DNA of 42,576 nucleotides, from assembly GCA_015490465.1 (NCBI GenBank), contig WFXS01000056.1, positions 1 through 42,576 on the forward strand, written 5' to 3'. The DNA is from Caldifarciminota bacterium (GTDB lineage Bacteria > Hydrothermota > Hydrothermia > LBFQ01). Numbering within the stretch: position 1 is the first letter of the stretch; every line of letters begins with the position of its first letter. The position numbers and the translations under genes are program-made. Below, one piece after another: positions 25,282 through 34,734 of this stretch. The notes below the pieces were generated by a model. It saw nothing but the letters and a program-made list of their open reading frames with translations. It was not told the DNA's origin and did no database searches.

Positions 25282-26955
25282 TCAGTAGCGTACGACTACG
25301 GAGACGTTCCACATGGCGGGGGTGAGGAAGCCGTATCCGAATCCCGTAAAGTCAATGACCACACGGTCCGCTACCGTCCAGGACGCGCCGTACATGAACT
25401 GCGTGAAGGATGCACCCACCTTCGTTGTGATCACGTTCTCGTCGGGAACGGCTATATCGTTGTAGGTAGTCGTAGTACCGAGGGAGGTCTCCGTTACGCT
25501 CTTGCTCTCGGCCGAGTGGTCGTAGGACTTCGTCTTCGTGGTCTGGGAGAGGCGACCGTAAAAGCCACCGAACCTCAACTTGAAGTTGCTCCACGCCTCT
25601 ATCGGTACTACCTCAAGGCCAACGGGAAGGTAATAGAAGAAGGTGGTGCGTCCCATATCCTCCTTATAGGAGCGGGTCGTGGTCGTAGTACTCTTGAAAT
25701 CTGCCCCGTCCACGCTCCCGTTACCGTTGGCGTCGCTGAAGGTATAGCTCTGTGAAAGCACCTTCTTGTAGTCGTACTTGCCGGACATCAGACCGAAGTA
25801 CAGGCCGAGACCGACACCGAGGAGGACCCTCTCGTTGAGGACGTACCCGTTCCTCAGGTAGAGGTTGAAGTCGTTGGCCAGAGAGCTGTAAGTGAACTCC
25901 GTGGATGTGGTGTTTATGGTCGTAAGGATCGGGTTGCTGGTGGAAACCGTACCGTCCCACGTGGTATTTTTCAGGACCTCGTTCACCCTGCCGTTTCCGT
26001 TGGACATAATACGCAAAGCGTAGACGAAGGCGAGGTTGGCCTTCCATGAGTCCGACCCGAAACCGTAATCTCCCTGAAAGCCGAAGATGGGCCCCCCAGC
26101 CCCCGTGTTGGACGCCCTGTTGTTGTCCCACCTGGCCCCTGTAAAGGGGTTGGCCGGGTCCGTGTTATGCTCGGCTTTCACGCTCCCCGTGTCGGCGGTC
26201 CTGACGGAGTTGAACCCACCGAACACCATACCGGAGAACTGGCCGAAGGCGAAGGAGACCGCTCCGAGGATGGGCGTGTAGGACGTGTCCACCACGGCGT
26301 AACCTTCGGACCTGTACTCTTCAAGGAGGTCGCCGGTCAGGTTGTTATACCGGGCGTAATCGTAGACGAAGTTACCGTAGTTGAAGGGGAACGTCCCCGT
26401 CCTACCCGGCACGTTCTTGCTGTTGGCGTTTACGTACATGAACAGGAAACCGAAGGACTGGTTTCCCATGGAGAGCAGGAAGCTCTTGGATCCGAAGGAC
26501 GTCTTAGCGTAGGAGGAGTCAAAGACCTCGTCCCTGTTCTGATAGTTGTTGTCACCGGAGCTCCAGTTGTACTTGTACGTCGTATCAAGCTTGCTCATCT
26601 GCTTTACGCCGAATTCGGACGTGAGGAATAGGGGAGATAGGTTCATGAAGAAGTTCGTCTTGGCACCGAGGACGAGCTGGTTGTTGGTGGGCTGGGAAGG
26701 GTCAAAGAGGTACTCGTTCCCGAAGGGGTTGCTCAGCGTGGTAAAGAGCCTTCCCCCTTCTATTTCGTATAGTTTGACAGGGTAGAACAGTCTGTCCAGA
26801 TCGTCCTCAAACAGGTAGGCCGTATGCATGAAACGGAAGGAGTACACGCCGTTGAACCCGAAGATGGTCTGCGGGTAAGCGTAGAATTGGGCGTGAAGGA
26901 CGCCCACACTTCCCACTATCGCGGATGCTACCAGAAATTTTGAAAACCTCCTCAT
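25282..26955 (-). CDS. outer-membrane beta-barrel-like protein
   Basis: Signal peptide MRRFSKFLVASAIVGSVGVLHAQ; alternating aromatic/hydrophobic strands; C-terminal ...MWNVSVVVRY. Confidence 0.7.
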   Translation of the reverse strand: MRRFSKFLVASAIVGSVGVLHAQFYAYPQTIFGFNGVYSFRFMHTAYLFEDDLDRLFYPVKLYEIEGGRLFTTLSNPFGNEYLFDPSQPTNNQLVLGAKTNFFMNLSPLFLTSEFGVKQMSKLDTTYKYNWSSGDNNYQNRDEVFDSSYAKTSFGSKSFLLSMGNQSFGFLFMYVNANSKNVPGRTGTFPFNYGNFVYDYARYNNLTGDLLEEYRSEGYAVVDTSYTPILGAVSFAFGQFSGMVFGGFNSVRTADTGSVKAEHNTDPANPFTGARWDNNRASNTGAGGPIFGFQGDYGFGSDSWKANLAFVYALRIMSNGNGRVNEVLKNTTWDGTVSTSNPILTTINTTSTEFTYSSLANDFNLYLRNGYVLNERVLLGVGLGLYFGLMSGKYDYKKVLSQSYTFSDANGNGSVDGADFKSTTTTTRSYKEDMGRTTFFYYLPVGLEVVPIEAWSNFKLRFGGFYGRLSQTTKTKSYDHSAESKSVTETSLGTTTTYNDIAVPDENVITTKVGASFTQFMYGASWTVADRVVIDFTGFGYGFLTPAMWNVSVVVRY

Positions 26956-26993
26956 ATCACTGCTATTTTACGGGAGAAAATCGGATTATTTTT

Positions 26994-27671
26994 TTATTTT
27001 ATGCGGTGTAATTTCCCTTCCCTGAGCTGGTAGATCTCAACGTCCCCACGGTCCTTTATCACCGTGGGAACCCTGTTGGACGTCCAGAGTATGGAGGTTC
27101 CGGAGTCGTTTATCTCCATGAAGAGGTGTTCTATCTCGTAGGAGGACCTGTCATCAAGGCCGAGGGTGGGGTCGTCCGCGAGTAGTATCAACGGCTCCTT
27201 CGCTATGGCTCTGGCTATTGCTAACTTCTGCCGCTGGCCTGCGGAGAGTTCGGGGGGATAGGCGTCCTTCCTGTCCGCAAGGCCGACCCTCTCAAGCGCC
27301 CTTTCGGCCCGCTCCTTCGCCACGTTGCGGTTGTATCCGAGATGCTCAAGGACGTAGTATACGTTGTCGTAGCACGTCATATCCTCCAGATGTACGGGAA
27401 CCTGCTTAATAACGCCCACCTTACGTCTGACGTTCTGGAGGACTCCTGCGTTCTTCCTCGCCTCCTCGTGATGGACACCGAGGACGACCACGTCCCCCTC
27501 ATCGGGGAACTCCTGAAAGTGGGCGAGGTTTATGAGCGTACTCTTACCTACCCCCACTTCTCCGTAGACGACCGTAAAACCCCCTTTCTGCAGGAGGAGG
27601 TCAGCCGACTTTAAAACCTCCCTTTCCCTGAATCGCTTTACGACCCCCCTGAAGGTAAGGACGGCTTCCAC
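26994..27671 (-). CDS. ABC transporter ATP-binding protein (FtsE/LolD-like), with altered Walker B and H-loop
   Basis: Walker A GEVGVGKST, signature LSAGQRQK, Walker B LILLADDPTLGLD; GTG start 1 nt after the upstream stop. Confidence 0.9.
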   Translation of the reverse strand: MEAVLTFRGVVKRFREREVLKSADLLLQKGGFTVVYGEVGVGKSTLINLAHFQEFPDEGDVVVLGVHHEEARKNAGVLQNVRRKVGVIKQVPVHLEDMTCYDNVYYVLEHLGYNRNVAKERAERALERVGLADRKDAYPPELSAGQRQKLAIARAIAKEPLILLADDPTLGLDDRSSYEIEHLFMEINDSGTSILWTSNRVPTVIKDRGDVEIYQLREGKLHRIK

Positions 27672-27672
27672 C

Positions 27673-27930
27673 CTAAGCTATTCCGAGTCTGCGAGCCTCC
27701 GCAAGGAAGCTTAGAACGTCCCTGTAGGCCTCCTGATAGTCCACCTCGTACTCCTCGGTAAGTTTGCGGGCTATCTCGTCAGCTCCGAGACCCTCCCTCT
27801 TCAGCTCAAGGATCCGGCTTGCGGTCTCGTTAAGGACGTAGTTTGAGGAAGGTGTAGCCTTCAGACTACCCGCCAGTGCCATTACGGCGAAGGTCCCAAT
27901 CGCAGCCTTAAGAAAATCCCTACGCTTCAT
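27673..27930 (-). CDS. small Tat-signal protein with PqqD-like domain
   Basis: MKRRDFLKAAIGTFAVMALAGSLKA (twin-arginine signal), then YVLNETASRILELKREGLGADEIARKLTEEYEVDYQEAYRDVLSFLAEARRLGI, which matches the PqqD pattern. Confidence 0.75.
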   Translation of the reverse strand: MKRRDFLKAAIGTFAVMALAGSLKATPSSNYVLNETASRILELKREGLGADEIARKLTEEYEVDYQEAYRDVLSFLAEARRLGIA

Positions 27931-27936
27931 AAGGTT

Positions 27937-30372
27937 TTATTTTAAAGGCGAAATACCACCGATTACAACCCGGTTGCAGAGTACGAAGTAAACACCGTGT
28001 TTCCGGGGTAGTAAAAGGGTACCTTTTGTACCTACCCTGCCTTTAAAGTGAAGGCGTCCGTCGGCCGTGTACACCCGCACCTCCGTCCCGGGACGCGCCC
28101 GGACGATCCCATCACTTACCGAACACGTACCCTCTTCCTTTCTCCCTTCGCTCAGGGCAAGGCCGGGGAGTACGGCGAGGTCGTCTATGGATATGTCCGT
28201 ATCCCCGAAGTCGCTCCGGGCGACCAGCTTAACGTAAACGGTGTCGGCCTCCGGGAGGTTGAACGTCCTCTCCTGCCACGACGGCATGTCCCCGTACACG
28301 CTACCCAGGGGGTGCCACACCCCGCTTCCCGCCGTCCTGTAGTAAAGGTCAACGCGGTCGTAATTCCCCCTTCCCGTCCACGTTGGGCCGTTCCATACCT
28401 TTAAGGAGATGTGGGATCCACCGGTGGAGAGGATCGGCGGCAGGTACAGGGCGGAGGAATCCCCAGAGGGGAAGACGAAGGAGAGGAATTCGGCGAAACC
28501 TTCTCCGGATGAGCCGTACGTGGGGGATATGCGGGCGTCCCCGAGGTAGTGGCCGGGGACCCACCCCCTTCCCTCAACCTTCCACCCGGCCGGGGGCCAC
28601 CTTCCCTCAAAGTCCTGAACGTAGGGCGGCGAGATGGGTCTGCCCACGGGTACGAAAAGGACGGCGGTGTCGTTGCCGGGTGAGTCGTCGGACGTCAGGG
28701 TGGCCATCACCCTGTAGTGGCCGCTGTCGGAGGGGGTCCACCTTACGTAAAAGGTGTCTACGGAGGCGTAGGGGACGTTCAGGGGACGTTCCAGAGAGAG
28801 GATAGGTGTGCCGTCCCTCTCAACCCTCACCCTCAGGGTCTCAACGTCCATGCGGAGGGAGTAGTTGTCGTAGATTACGACAGCCGTTGAGCAGACCCTA
28901 TGGGCATCACACTCCGAAGGCAGGAGGGAGAGGCCGACGTCGTGCCAGTCGTTTGGCCGTTGAAGGGTCAGGTAGGTGTTCGCCGGGCCGAAGGTGTCGG
29001 AGGGGAGGTCCTCCGTCTGGGGCCACCATGCGAGGAACTTCCCCGTCCTCCCATCACGGTAGGCCACAAACAGGGAAATATGCTCCCCCACACCCCTGTG
29101 GAGTACACCGACATCCGGCTCCGTACCTCTGGCCATGGGTACGGAGATCTCAAACGTCCCCCCAAGGCGGGCGGCGCGGAGCATCAGGTCCTTTCTGGGG
29201 AAGACGTAAGCCTGCCCACTGTCTCTCGTCGCCCAGCCGGAATAGGGCTTTCCCCCTATGAGGTTGAGGCCCTCACCCCTCTCCCAGATGCGGTCCCCGT
29301 CGTCGTCCACGAATATAAAGAGGGCGTCCGTACTGTCGTACGTGTTATCACCGGTCTCTACGAGTACGTTCAGGTACGAACCGTCGTGCTGGAAGTAAGC
29401 CCGGACCACGCCCGTATCGGTGGGTGGGGAGTGTTTTCCGAAGTAGTTGGACACGTCCACCCTGTGGGCCGAACCCCACTCCCCCGGTGAGGCCACCCCA
29501 TCAACGGTAACGGATGGGGCGAAGGGTATACCGAAGACCACGTCCGGGTAGGGCCAGACCTTGAAGGTCTTGCTTACGGTGTCGTTCCCGGCATAGTAAT
29601 CCGTGTCCGCACTCACTATGGCCACGGCCACGTGGGTTCCGAGGCTCTCAGGTACGAAAAATCCCATGGGTACGTCGTAGTACTCTCCGGCGTTGGCTAT
29701 GAAATTGGCCGATCCCCTGAAGACCGTATCCGTACCGTAGAGTACGTAGAGCTTTACATCCGTATGTACGTCCGTCGTTCCCCTGTTCGTTATCCTGACG
29801 GTCGTGGAGATGTACTCTCCCCTGTAGTGCAGGTCCAGAGGCACGAGGATGGCCGTAGCCTCAACGTCGTAGGTGTAAAGCGTCCTTCCCTCAACCTTTA
29901 CGTCGTCAACGGCGAACCAGTAGGCCGCATCCTGCGAGTAGTAGGCGAAGGCCACCTGCAGGCTGTCGTACCCCGTCGTCAGGTAAACCGTATCCTCCCC
30001 TTTTAAAGTACTCTCGTACCTCCTCACCCTGATCCACGGCCCCCAGGCGGCTCCGTCGTGGTACCTGACCATCACCGTTCCGGAATCGGAGGAGGAGTAA
30101 TTTTCCCGGCTGAAAGCGTAGGAGTAAACGAGGCGGAGGCTATCGTACCCGGCCACGTACACGGCCGGAGATACGAGGGTGTCGGCGTAGATCTCGTTAG
30201 AACGGCCATCGCATACGGCGTAAGAGGTGCCAGAGCCGTCGGGTTCGTAGGCGATGGTACCGTACGGGTAGGTGATCCACGTACCTGTTCCCCCACCGTT
30301 TCCCACGTACCATCCGGAAAGCCCGGCCTCAAATCCTTCACCAAGGAGCGTAACCCACGTGAACAGGGGCAT
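27937..30372 (-). CDS. large secreted multidomain beta protein with T9SS-like C-terminal domain
   Basis: Repeated YVQDFEGRWPPAGWKVEGRGW-type (choice-of-anchor/MAM-like) modules; C-terminus VRVYTADGRLHFKGRVGTKGTLLLPRKHGVYFVLCNRVVIGGISPLK. Confidence 0.75.
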   Translation of the reverse strand: MPLFTWVTLLGEGFEAGLSGWYVGNGGGTGTWITYPYGTIAYEPDGSGTSYAVCDGRSNEIYADTLVSPAVYVAGYDSLRLVYSYAFSRENYSSSDSGTVMVRYHDGAAWGPWIRVRRYESTLKGEDTVYLTTGYDSLQVAFAYYSQDAAYWFAVDDVKVEGRTLYTYDVEATAILVPLDLHYRGEYISTTVRITNRGTTDVHTDVKLYVLYGTDTVFRGSANFIANAGEYYDVPMGFFVPESLGTHVAVAIVSADTDYYAGNDTVSKTFKVWPYPDVVFGIPFAPSVTVDGVASPGEWGSAHRVDVSNYFGKHSPPTDTGVVRAYFQHDGSYLNVLVETGDNTYDSTDALFIFVDDDGDRIWERGEGLNLIGGKPYSGWATRDSGQAYVFPRKDLMLRAARLGGTFEISVPMARGTEPDVGVLHRGVGEHISLFVAYRDGRTGKFLAWWPQTEDLPSDTFGPANTYLTLQRPNDWHDVGLSLLPSECDAHRVCSTAVVIYDNYSLRMDVETLRVRVERDGTPILSLERPLNVPYASVDTFYVRWTPSDSGHYRVMATLTSDDSPGNDTAVLFVPVGRPISPPYVQDFEGRWPPAGWKVEGRGWVPGHYLGDARISPTYGSSGEGFAEFLSFVFPSGDSSALYLPPILSTGGSHISLKVWNGPTWTGRGNYDRVDLYYRTAGSGVWHPLGSVYGDMPSWQERTFNLPEADTVYVKLVARSDFGDTDISIDDLAVLPGLALSEGRKEEGTCSVSDGIVRARPGTEVRVYTADGRLHFKGRVGTKGTLLLPRKHGVYFVLCNRVVIGGISPLK

Positions 30373-30440
30373 GCTCCCGGATTCTAAAGGTGCATGCGGA
30401 TCGGGTCAACCGGGGGTGGCCACTTTAGAATTGTCCCTGC

Positions 30441-31814
30441 ATGCAGGAGATAAAGGTACCCCACAACCCGGACGCCGAGATGTCCGTACTCTCCGCCTGT
30501 CTTTACAAGCCGGACCTTCTGGCCAGGGCCGTAGTGGAGCTGCAGGAGGACGACTTCTACGATCCGAGGCACAGGGTGCTGTTTTCGGCCCTCAAGTCCC
30601 TGTACAACGAGGCCTCTGCCGTTGACGGTGCGATACTCCTTGAGTACCTGAAGAAGCATAACCTCCTTGATAAGGTGGGTGGCCTCAACTACCTTGCGGA
30701 GGTGTTTGACCGTATAAGGGGTTCGGTATCCCTATCCCTCTTTGAACAGCACCTGCGTATCGTTAAGGACAAGGCGATAAAGCGGGGGATAATAAACACC
30801 TTCTCCGAGACCATACGTCTGGCCTACGAGGACGAGATGGACGCCGACAACATTCTGGACAGGGCGGAGAAGGAGATATTTGACATAAGGATGAGGACGA
30901 TAAAGTCCGCCCAGTGGGTTCCCGTGGGTGATGTGGCCAGACGTCTCTTAGACACCCTTGAGGCCAGAGTGAGCGGGGACCTTCCACCGGAGGCCGTCCT
31001 GACGGGCTTTAAGAAACTGGACGAGATAACCGGAGGTTTCAGGCCCGGGGAGTGGATCATCGTGGCCGCCCGTCCCTCCGTGGGTAAGACGGCCTTCGTC
31101 CTGAACATCCACCGTAACATGGCCCTTGATGGTATACCAACCGCCATGTTCTCCCTTGAGATGACGGCGGAGGCTCTGGCGATGAGGCTTCTGGCCCTTG
31201 AGAGCGGAATACCCATGTTCATGTTGAGGGAGGGGAGGATAACGGTCAAGGATCTGCCCCGTCTCGCCGACGCCGTTGAACGTATGATGGAGATGCCCTT
31301 TTACATAGACGTCACCCACGGCATAGACATATTTGAGATAAGGAGCAAGGCCCGGATGGTCGTTCAGGAGTACGGGGTAAAGATGATCTCCATAGATTAC
31401 CTCCAGCTCATGGACCTGCGCGGTGGTCGTGGGAAGAACATGACGAGGGCGGAGGAGCTGGCGAAGATCTCCCGTAGTTTGAAGATTCTGGCCGGGGAGC
31501 TGGGGGTGTCCATAGTGGGTATATCGCAGGTTAGCCGCGAGGTGGAAAAGAGGGCGGACAAGAAACCCACCATGGCGGATCTGAGGGAATCCGGGGCTTT
31601 GGAGCAGGATGCGGATATAATACTCCTCCTGTACCGGCCGGGGCAGTACGATAAGGACGCCGACGAGAGTCTGGTTGAGGTTGACGTGGCCAAGAACAGG
31701 CAGGGGAGTCAGGGAACGGTCAAACTCCACTTCTACAGGGAGTTCATGAGGTTCGCAGACTGGCACGAGGAGGACGGGAGCATAGAGGAGGTTGAGGAGG
31801 ACGTACCGTGGTGA
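30441..31814 (+). CDS. dnaB: replicative DNA helicase DnaB
   Basis: VPHNPDAEMSVLSACL, GEWIIVAARPSVGKTAFVLN, SLEMTAEALAMRLL, LRESGALEQDADIILLLYRP. Confidence 0.96.
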   Translation: MQEIKVPHNPDAEMSVLSACLYKPDLLARAVVELQEDDFYDPRHRVLFSALKSLYNEASAVDGAILLEYLKKHNLLDKVGGLNYLAEVFDRIRGSVSLSLFEQHLRIVKDKAIKRGIINTFSETIRLAYEDEMDADNILDRAEKEIFDIRMRTIKSAQWVPVGDVARRLLDTLEARVSGDLPPEAVLTGFKKLDEITGGFRPGEWIIVAARPSVGKTAFVLNIHRNMALDGIPTAMFSLEMTAEALAMRLLALESGIPMFMLREGRITVKDLPRLADAVERMMEMPFYIDVTHGIDIFEIRSKARMVVQEYGVKMISIDYLQLMDLRGGRGKNMTRAEELAKISRSLKILAGELGVSIVGISQVSREVEKRADKKPTMADLRESGALEQDADIILLLYRPGQYDKDADESLVEVDVAKNRQGSQGTVKLHFYREFMRFADWHEEDGSIEEVEEDVPW

Positions 31815-34730
31815 TTACCTCTTTACTACCTTGAGAATACGCCTCTCGCCCCTGATTCTAAGGACGTACATGTACACTCCCCTCGGCAGACCCTTGAGGG
31901 TAGCCTTAACGAAGCCTTTACCACGGCTCAGGGTAGGATTTACCCGTCTGCCGGCAACGTTGTAGGCCTCCACCTTCACCCTATCCGCACCGTATATCAC
32001 CACCTCGTCTCCGGATACGGCTATCCGTACGGGTACCTCACCACTCTCCCCGGCAGATAGTAGGTGGCTCAGGTACATCCCGGCAAAGAGGGTATCGGTA
32101 CGGGCGACCTCGTACGCCCGACCGTCGTACCTTGACACTACGGCGTGGAGGCGGGTCCCGGAGTACGTGGCCATGGGCTGGAGGGAGACGTAATCCATGT
32201 ACCCGTTACTCTCCCCCATATCAACCGGTGAACTCCACGAGGATCCGTCCAGATAGGAGACTCTCAGTACCCGACATATATCGCACCAGTCGTCCCCCTT
32301 CACCCTCACCCATCCGACGAAGGGATAACTGGCCGTGGGAGCGAAGGCGGAGTCGTCAAGGGTAGTCTCGGGGGACCATGTACTGGAGACGGTGGCGTAG
32401 TACCGGGCTTTGACCTCCCTGTCCCTGAGGTAGGAGAGTATAACCGTGTCCGTACCGTTGGAGGATACGGAGGGGGCTTCACCCTCGCTCAGGCCCATAA
32501 CCGGCGCCCATCCCGATAGGTCCCTGTAGGTGTACCGGACGGTGTCCCTGCACGTCCACACTACGAAGGGGCGGTCCGTGTTGGTCAGGGTTATGGAAGG
32601 GCCCCCATAAGGGGAGTAGGCGGGTAAGGTCCTTATCGGCGGAACCCCTCCGCACCTGTCCAGGACCTGCCACCTTACGCTCCCGGCGTCCCCCTTGTAG
32701 AACTTGCCGTAGAGAAGCCTGCTACCGGTGGTCAACCCCTTAACCTCAAAGACAACGTGTACGGTGTCGTGGGGGTCTATCGTCAGGGAGGGGGCCTTCG
32801 GCCTCTCTATGGCCGAACTCCTGAATAGAGTCGTATTATCCGTCCACGAGTAGTAATCCGCACCTCCGCAGTTGAACCTCACCTCCCTCCCACTCGTCCA
32901 CACGGCGCATACCTCTCCGGAGGGACTGAAGGCCACGGCCGGGTCTCCTCCCCTGTCCACGGGATAGGCCGGATCCCACCTCCACGGAGGTGCAACCGTA
33001 CTCGTATGGTAGACGTACCCCCTGGACGTGTACACCATGTGGAGCCTCCCTCCCCCGTACGCCAGCTTCGGAGATGTGGACGGCCCCGTCGCTATACTGT
33101 CGTCGCTCTGGACGTAGTTGACGTACACCTCCGCCACCATGTTCGGCCCCACCCCTCCCTCCTTACGGATGTTCCTGATGGCTATGTGCGTGGCTATGTT
33201 CTGGGGAACGTTTAACTCCTGCGCCTCATCCCACCACAGGTGGCCGGCATAGATCGTATCTTTACGGCTTGGATCCTCCGGGTCTGGGCGTATTATCGTG
33301 TCCGTAATACATGCCCCCGGTAGCCATACACCGCTGTCCTCAAAGCACGAATCTCCGGGAAAAGTGACGTAGTAGGCCTGAAGGTCGTTGTAGGCGTCGG
33401 ATGAGGGGTTGGAGAGGTGGTCAAATACGGTCTTGTTCTCCTCGTTGAAGAAGTCGTAGGGTGAGGCGTACCCGTAGGAAGCGTCCCCTATGCTCTTACG
33501 GACGTAGTAGGAATAACAGGCCGGGACGTACACCGTGTCCAGCCCAAAGTCAAGGTTGTCGTACCCCCTCTCCGGATCCTCCCCGTAATCCTTACCCCTG
33601 TAGTCCCACATACCAAAGGCACTTTCAAGGTCTTCCTTCTTCTTCTTCTCCGAGACGTAACTCATCGGGTAATTCTCCCGTATGTGCCATATCAGAAGGC
33701 CTTCCCCCCTGAAGACATCCTCAACCCTTGAAAGTTTCTGGTGGTTGGTTATAAGAAAGTACTCCCGCGATGAAATGGGAATGTGGTATATTTTGCCCGT
33801 AGTAGCGTGATCCTCAAAGACGTAGGTACCGGAGGAGGTTATGCTCACGATTTTGACCCTGCGATAGTACCCCTCCCGTTGCATCACGATCTTGTCGTAT
33901 GGACTTGATGGCCGGGGTAAGACCGTAGCAGTCGGGACCACCTGAGAGTAGTGTCCCACGGATAGGGACCGTATGGCCGGGTTGGAAAGACGACAACTCT
34001 CCCAATTAAGGCTGTCGTTGGAATTACGGTCGTACTTGCTTCCCACACACAGGATCTGGAACCACTCGTACAGGGGCATAGATACCGCCCTATAGTACGG
34101 TACTACATTCGTGATATTATCCGGCGCCCCATATCCCAGAGTTATTCCGGAGCTTCTTACTATCCTCACAAAGGAAGAGCCACAGACATCGTTCGTATAG
34201 TAGGCGGCCACGGGTAGATTGAGGGCAGGTTCCCCGAACCTGTAAATCGGCACTGTCATCAGGATTGAAGCGTTATCTACAACGCAGTCCCCGTCAAGGT
34301 CGTAGTCATTGAAATCAACGACGCTATCCAGTTTGCGTAAGACCTCATACTCGTAGTAATCCACCTGAAAAGTGTCGTTCCTGAATACATCCTCACTATC
34401 CACCAGTATGATCCCGTCAAACCCCGGATTCACCTCACCCGCTACTACGTACTGGCCGTAGGAGTCGTAATAGACATATGCGGAATAGCTCCTGTAGTAC
34501 TGGGGTAGATCCAGATCCGCCCTATTAAACGGCCACGGTACGAGAATGCGGCGGGACCACGCGGGGATATGCGTGGGTCGGCTCCCCCATATCTCCCTGA
34601 TACTGCCGAGTACGTACATCGCATGGATGGTGTCGTTCGCTCCCTGACAGTACGGAAGGGCAACGTTCCCATCACTACCGTGTATAACATCAAACGTGGA
34701 AAAGGGATAGTAAACCAAAACCCACATCAT
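31815..34730 (-). CDS. secreted M6-peptidase-like protein with T9SS type A-like C-terminal domain; metal-binding motif apparently absent
   Basis: YDLDGDCVVDNASILM, REYFLITNHQ, GEGLLIWHIRENYP resemble M6/immune-inhibitor-A-type proteins; C-terminus LPRGVYMYVLRIRGERRILKVVKR. Confidence 0.65.
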   Translation of the reverse strand: MMWVLVYYPFSTFDVIHGSDGNVALPYCQGANDTIHAMYVLGSIREIWGSRPTHIPAWSRRILVPWPFNRADLDLPQYYRSYSAYVYYDSYGQYVVAGEVNPGFDGIILVDSEDVFRNDTFQVDYYEYEVLRKLDSVVDFNDYDLDGDCVVDNASILMTVPIYRFGEPALNLPVAAYYTNDVCGSSFVRIVRSSGITLGYGAPDNITNVVPYYRAVSMPLYEWFQILCVGSKYDRNSNDSLNWESCRLSNPAIRSLSVGHYSQVVPTATVLPRPSSPYDKIVMQREGYYRRVKIVSITSSGTYVFEDHATTGKIYHIPISSREYFLITNHQKLSRVEDVFRGEGLLIWHIRENYPMSYVSEKKKKEDLESAFGMWDYRGKDYGEDPERGYDNLDFGLDTVYVPACYSYYVRKSIGDASYGYASPYDFFNEENKTVFDHLSNPSSDAYNDLQAYYVTFPGDSCFEDSGVWLPGACITDTIIRPDPEDPSRKDTIYAGHLWWDEAQELNVPQNIATHIAIRNIRKEGGVGPNMVAEVYVNYVQSDDSIATGPSTSPKLAYGGGRLHMVYTSRGYVYHTSTVAPPWRWDPAYPVDRGGDPAVAFSPSGEVCAVWTSGREVRFNCGGADYYSWTDNTTLFRSSAIERPKAPSLTIDPHDTVHVVFEVKGLTTGSRLLYGKFYKGDAGSVRWQVLDRCGGVPPIRTLPAYSPYGGPSITLTNTDRPFVVWTCRDTVRYTYRDLSGWAPVMGLSEGEAPSVSSNGTDTVILSYLRDREVKARYYATVSSTWSPETTLDDSAFAPTASYPFVGWVRVKGDDWCDICRVLRVSYLDGSSWSSPVDMGESNGYMDYVSLQPMATYSGTRLHAVVSRYDGRAYEVARTDTLFAGMYLSHLLSAGESGEVPVRIAVSGDEVVIYGADRVKVEAYNVAGRRVNPTLSRGKGFVKATLKGLPRGVYMYVLRIRGERRILKVVKR

Positions 34731-34734
34731 GTTT

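Noticed and set aside
30948-31766. 272-aa minus ORF opposite dnaB
   Set aside because: Fully antisense to dnaB; composition typical of a shadow frame.
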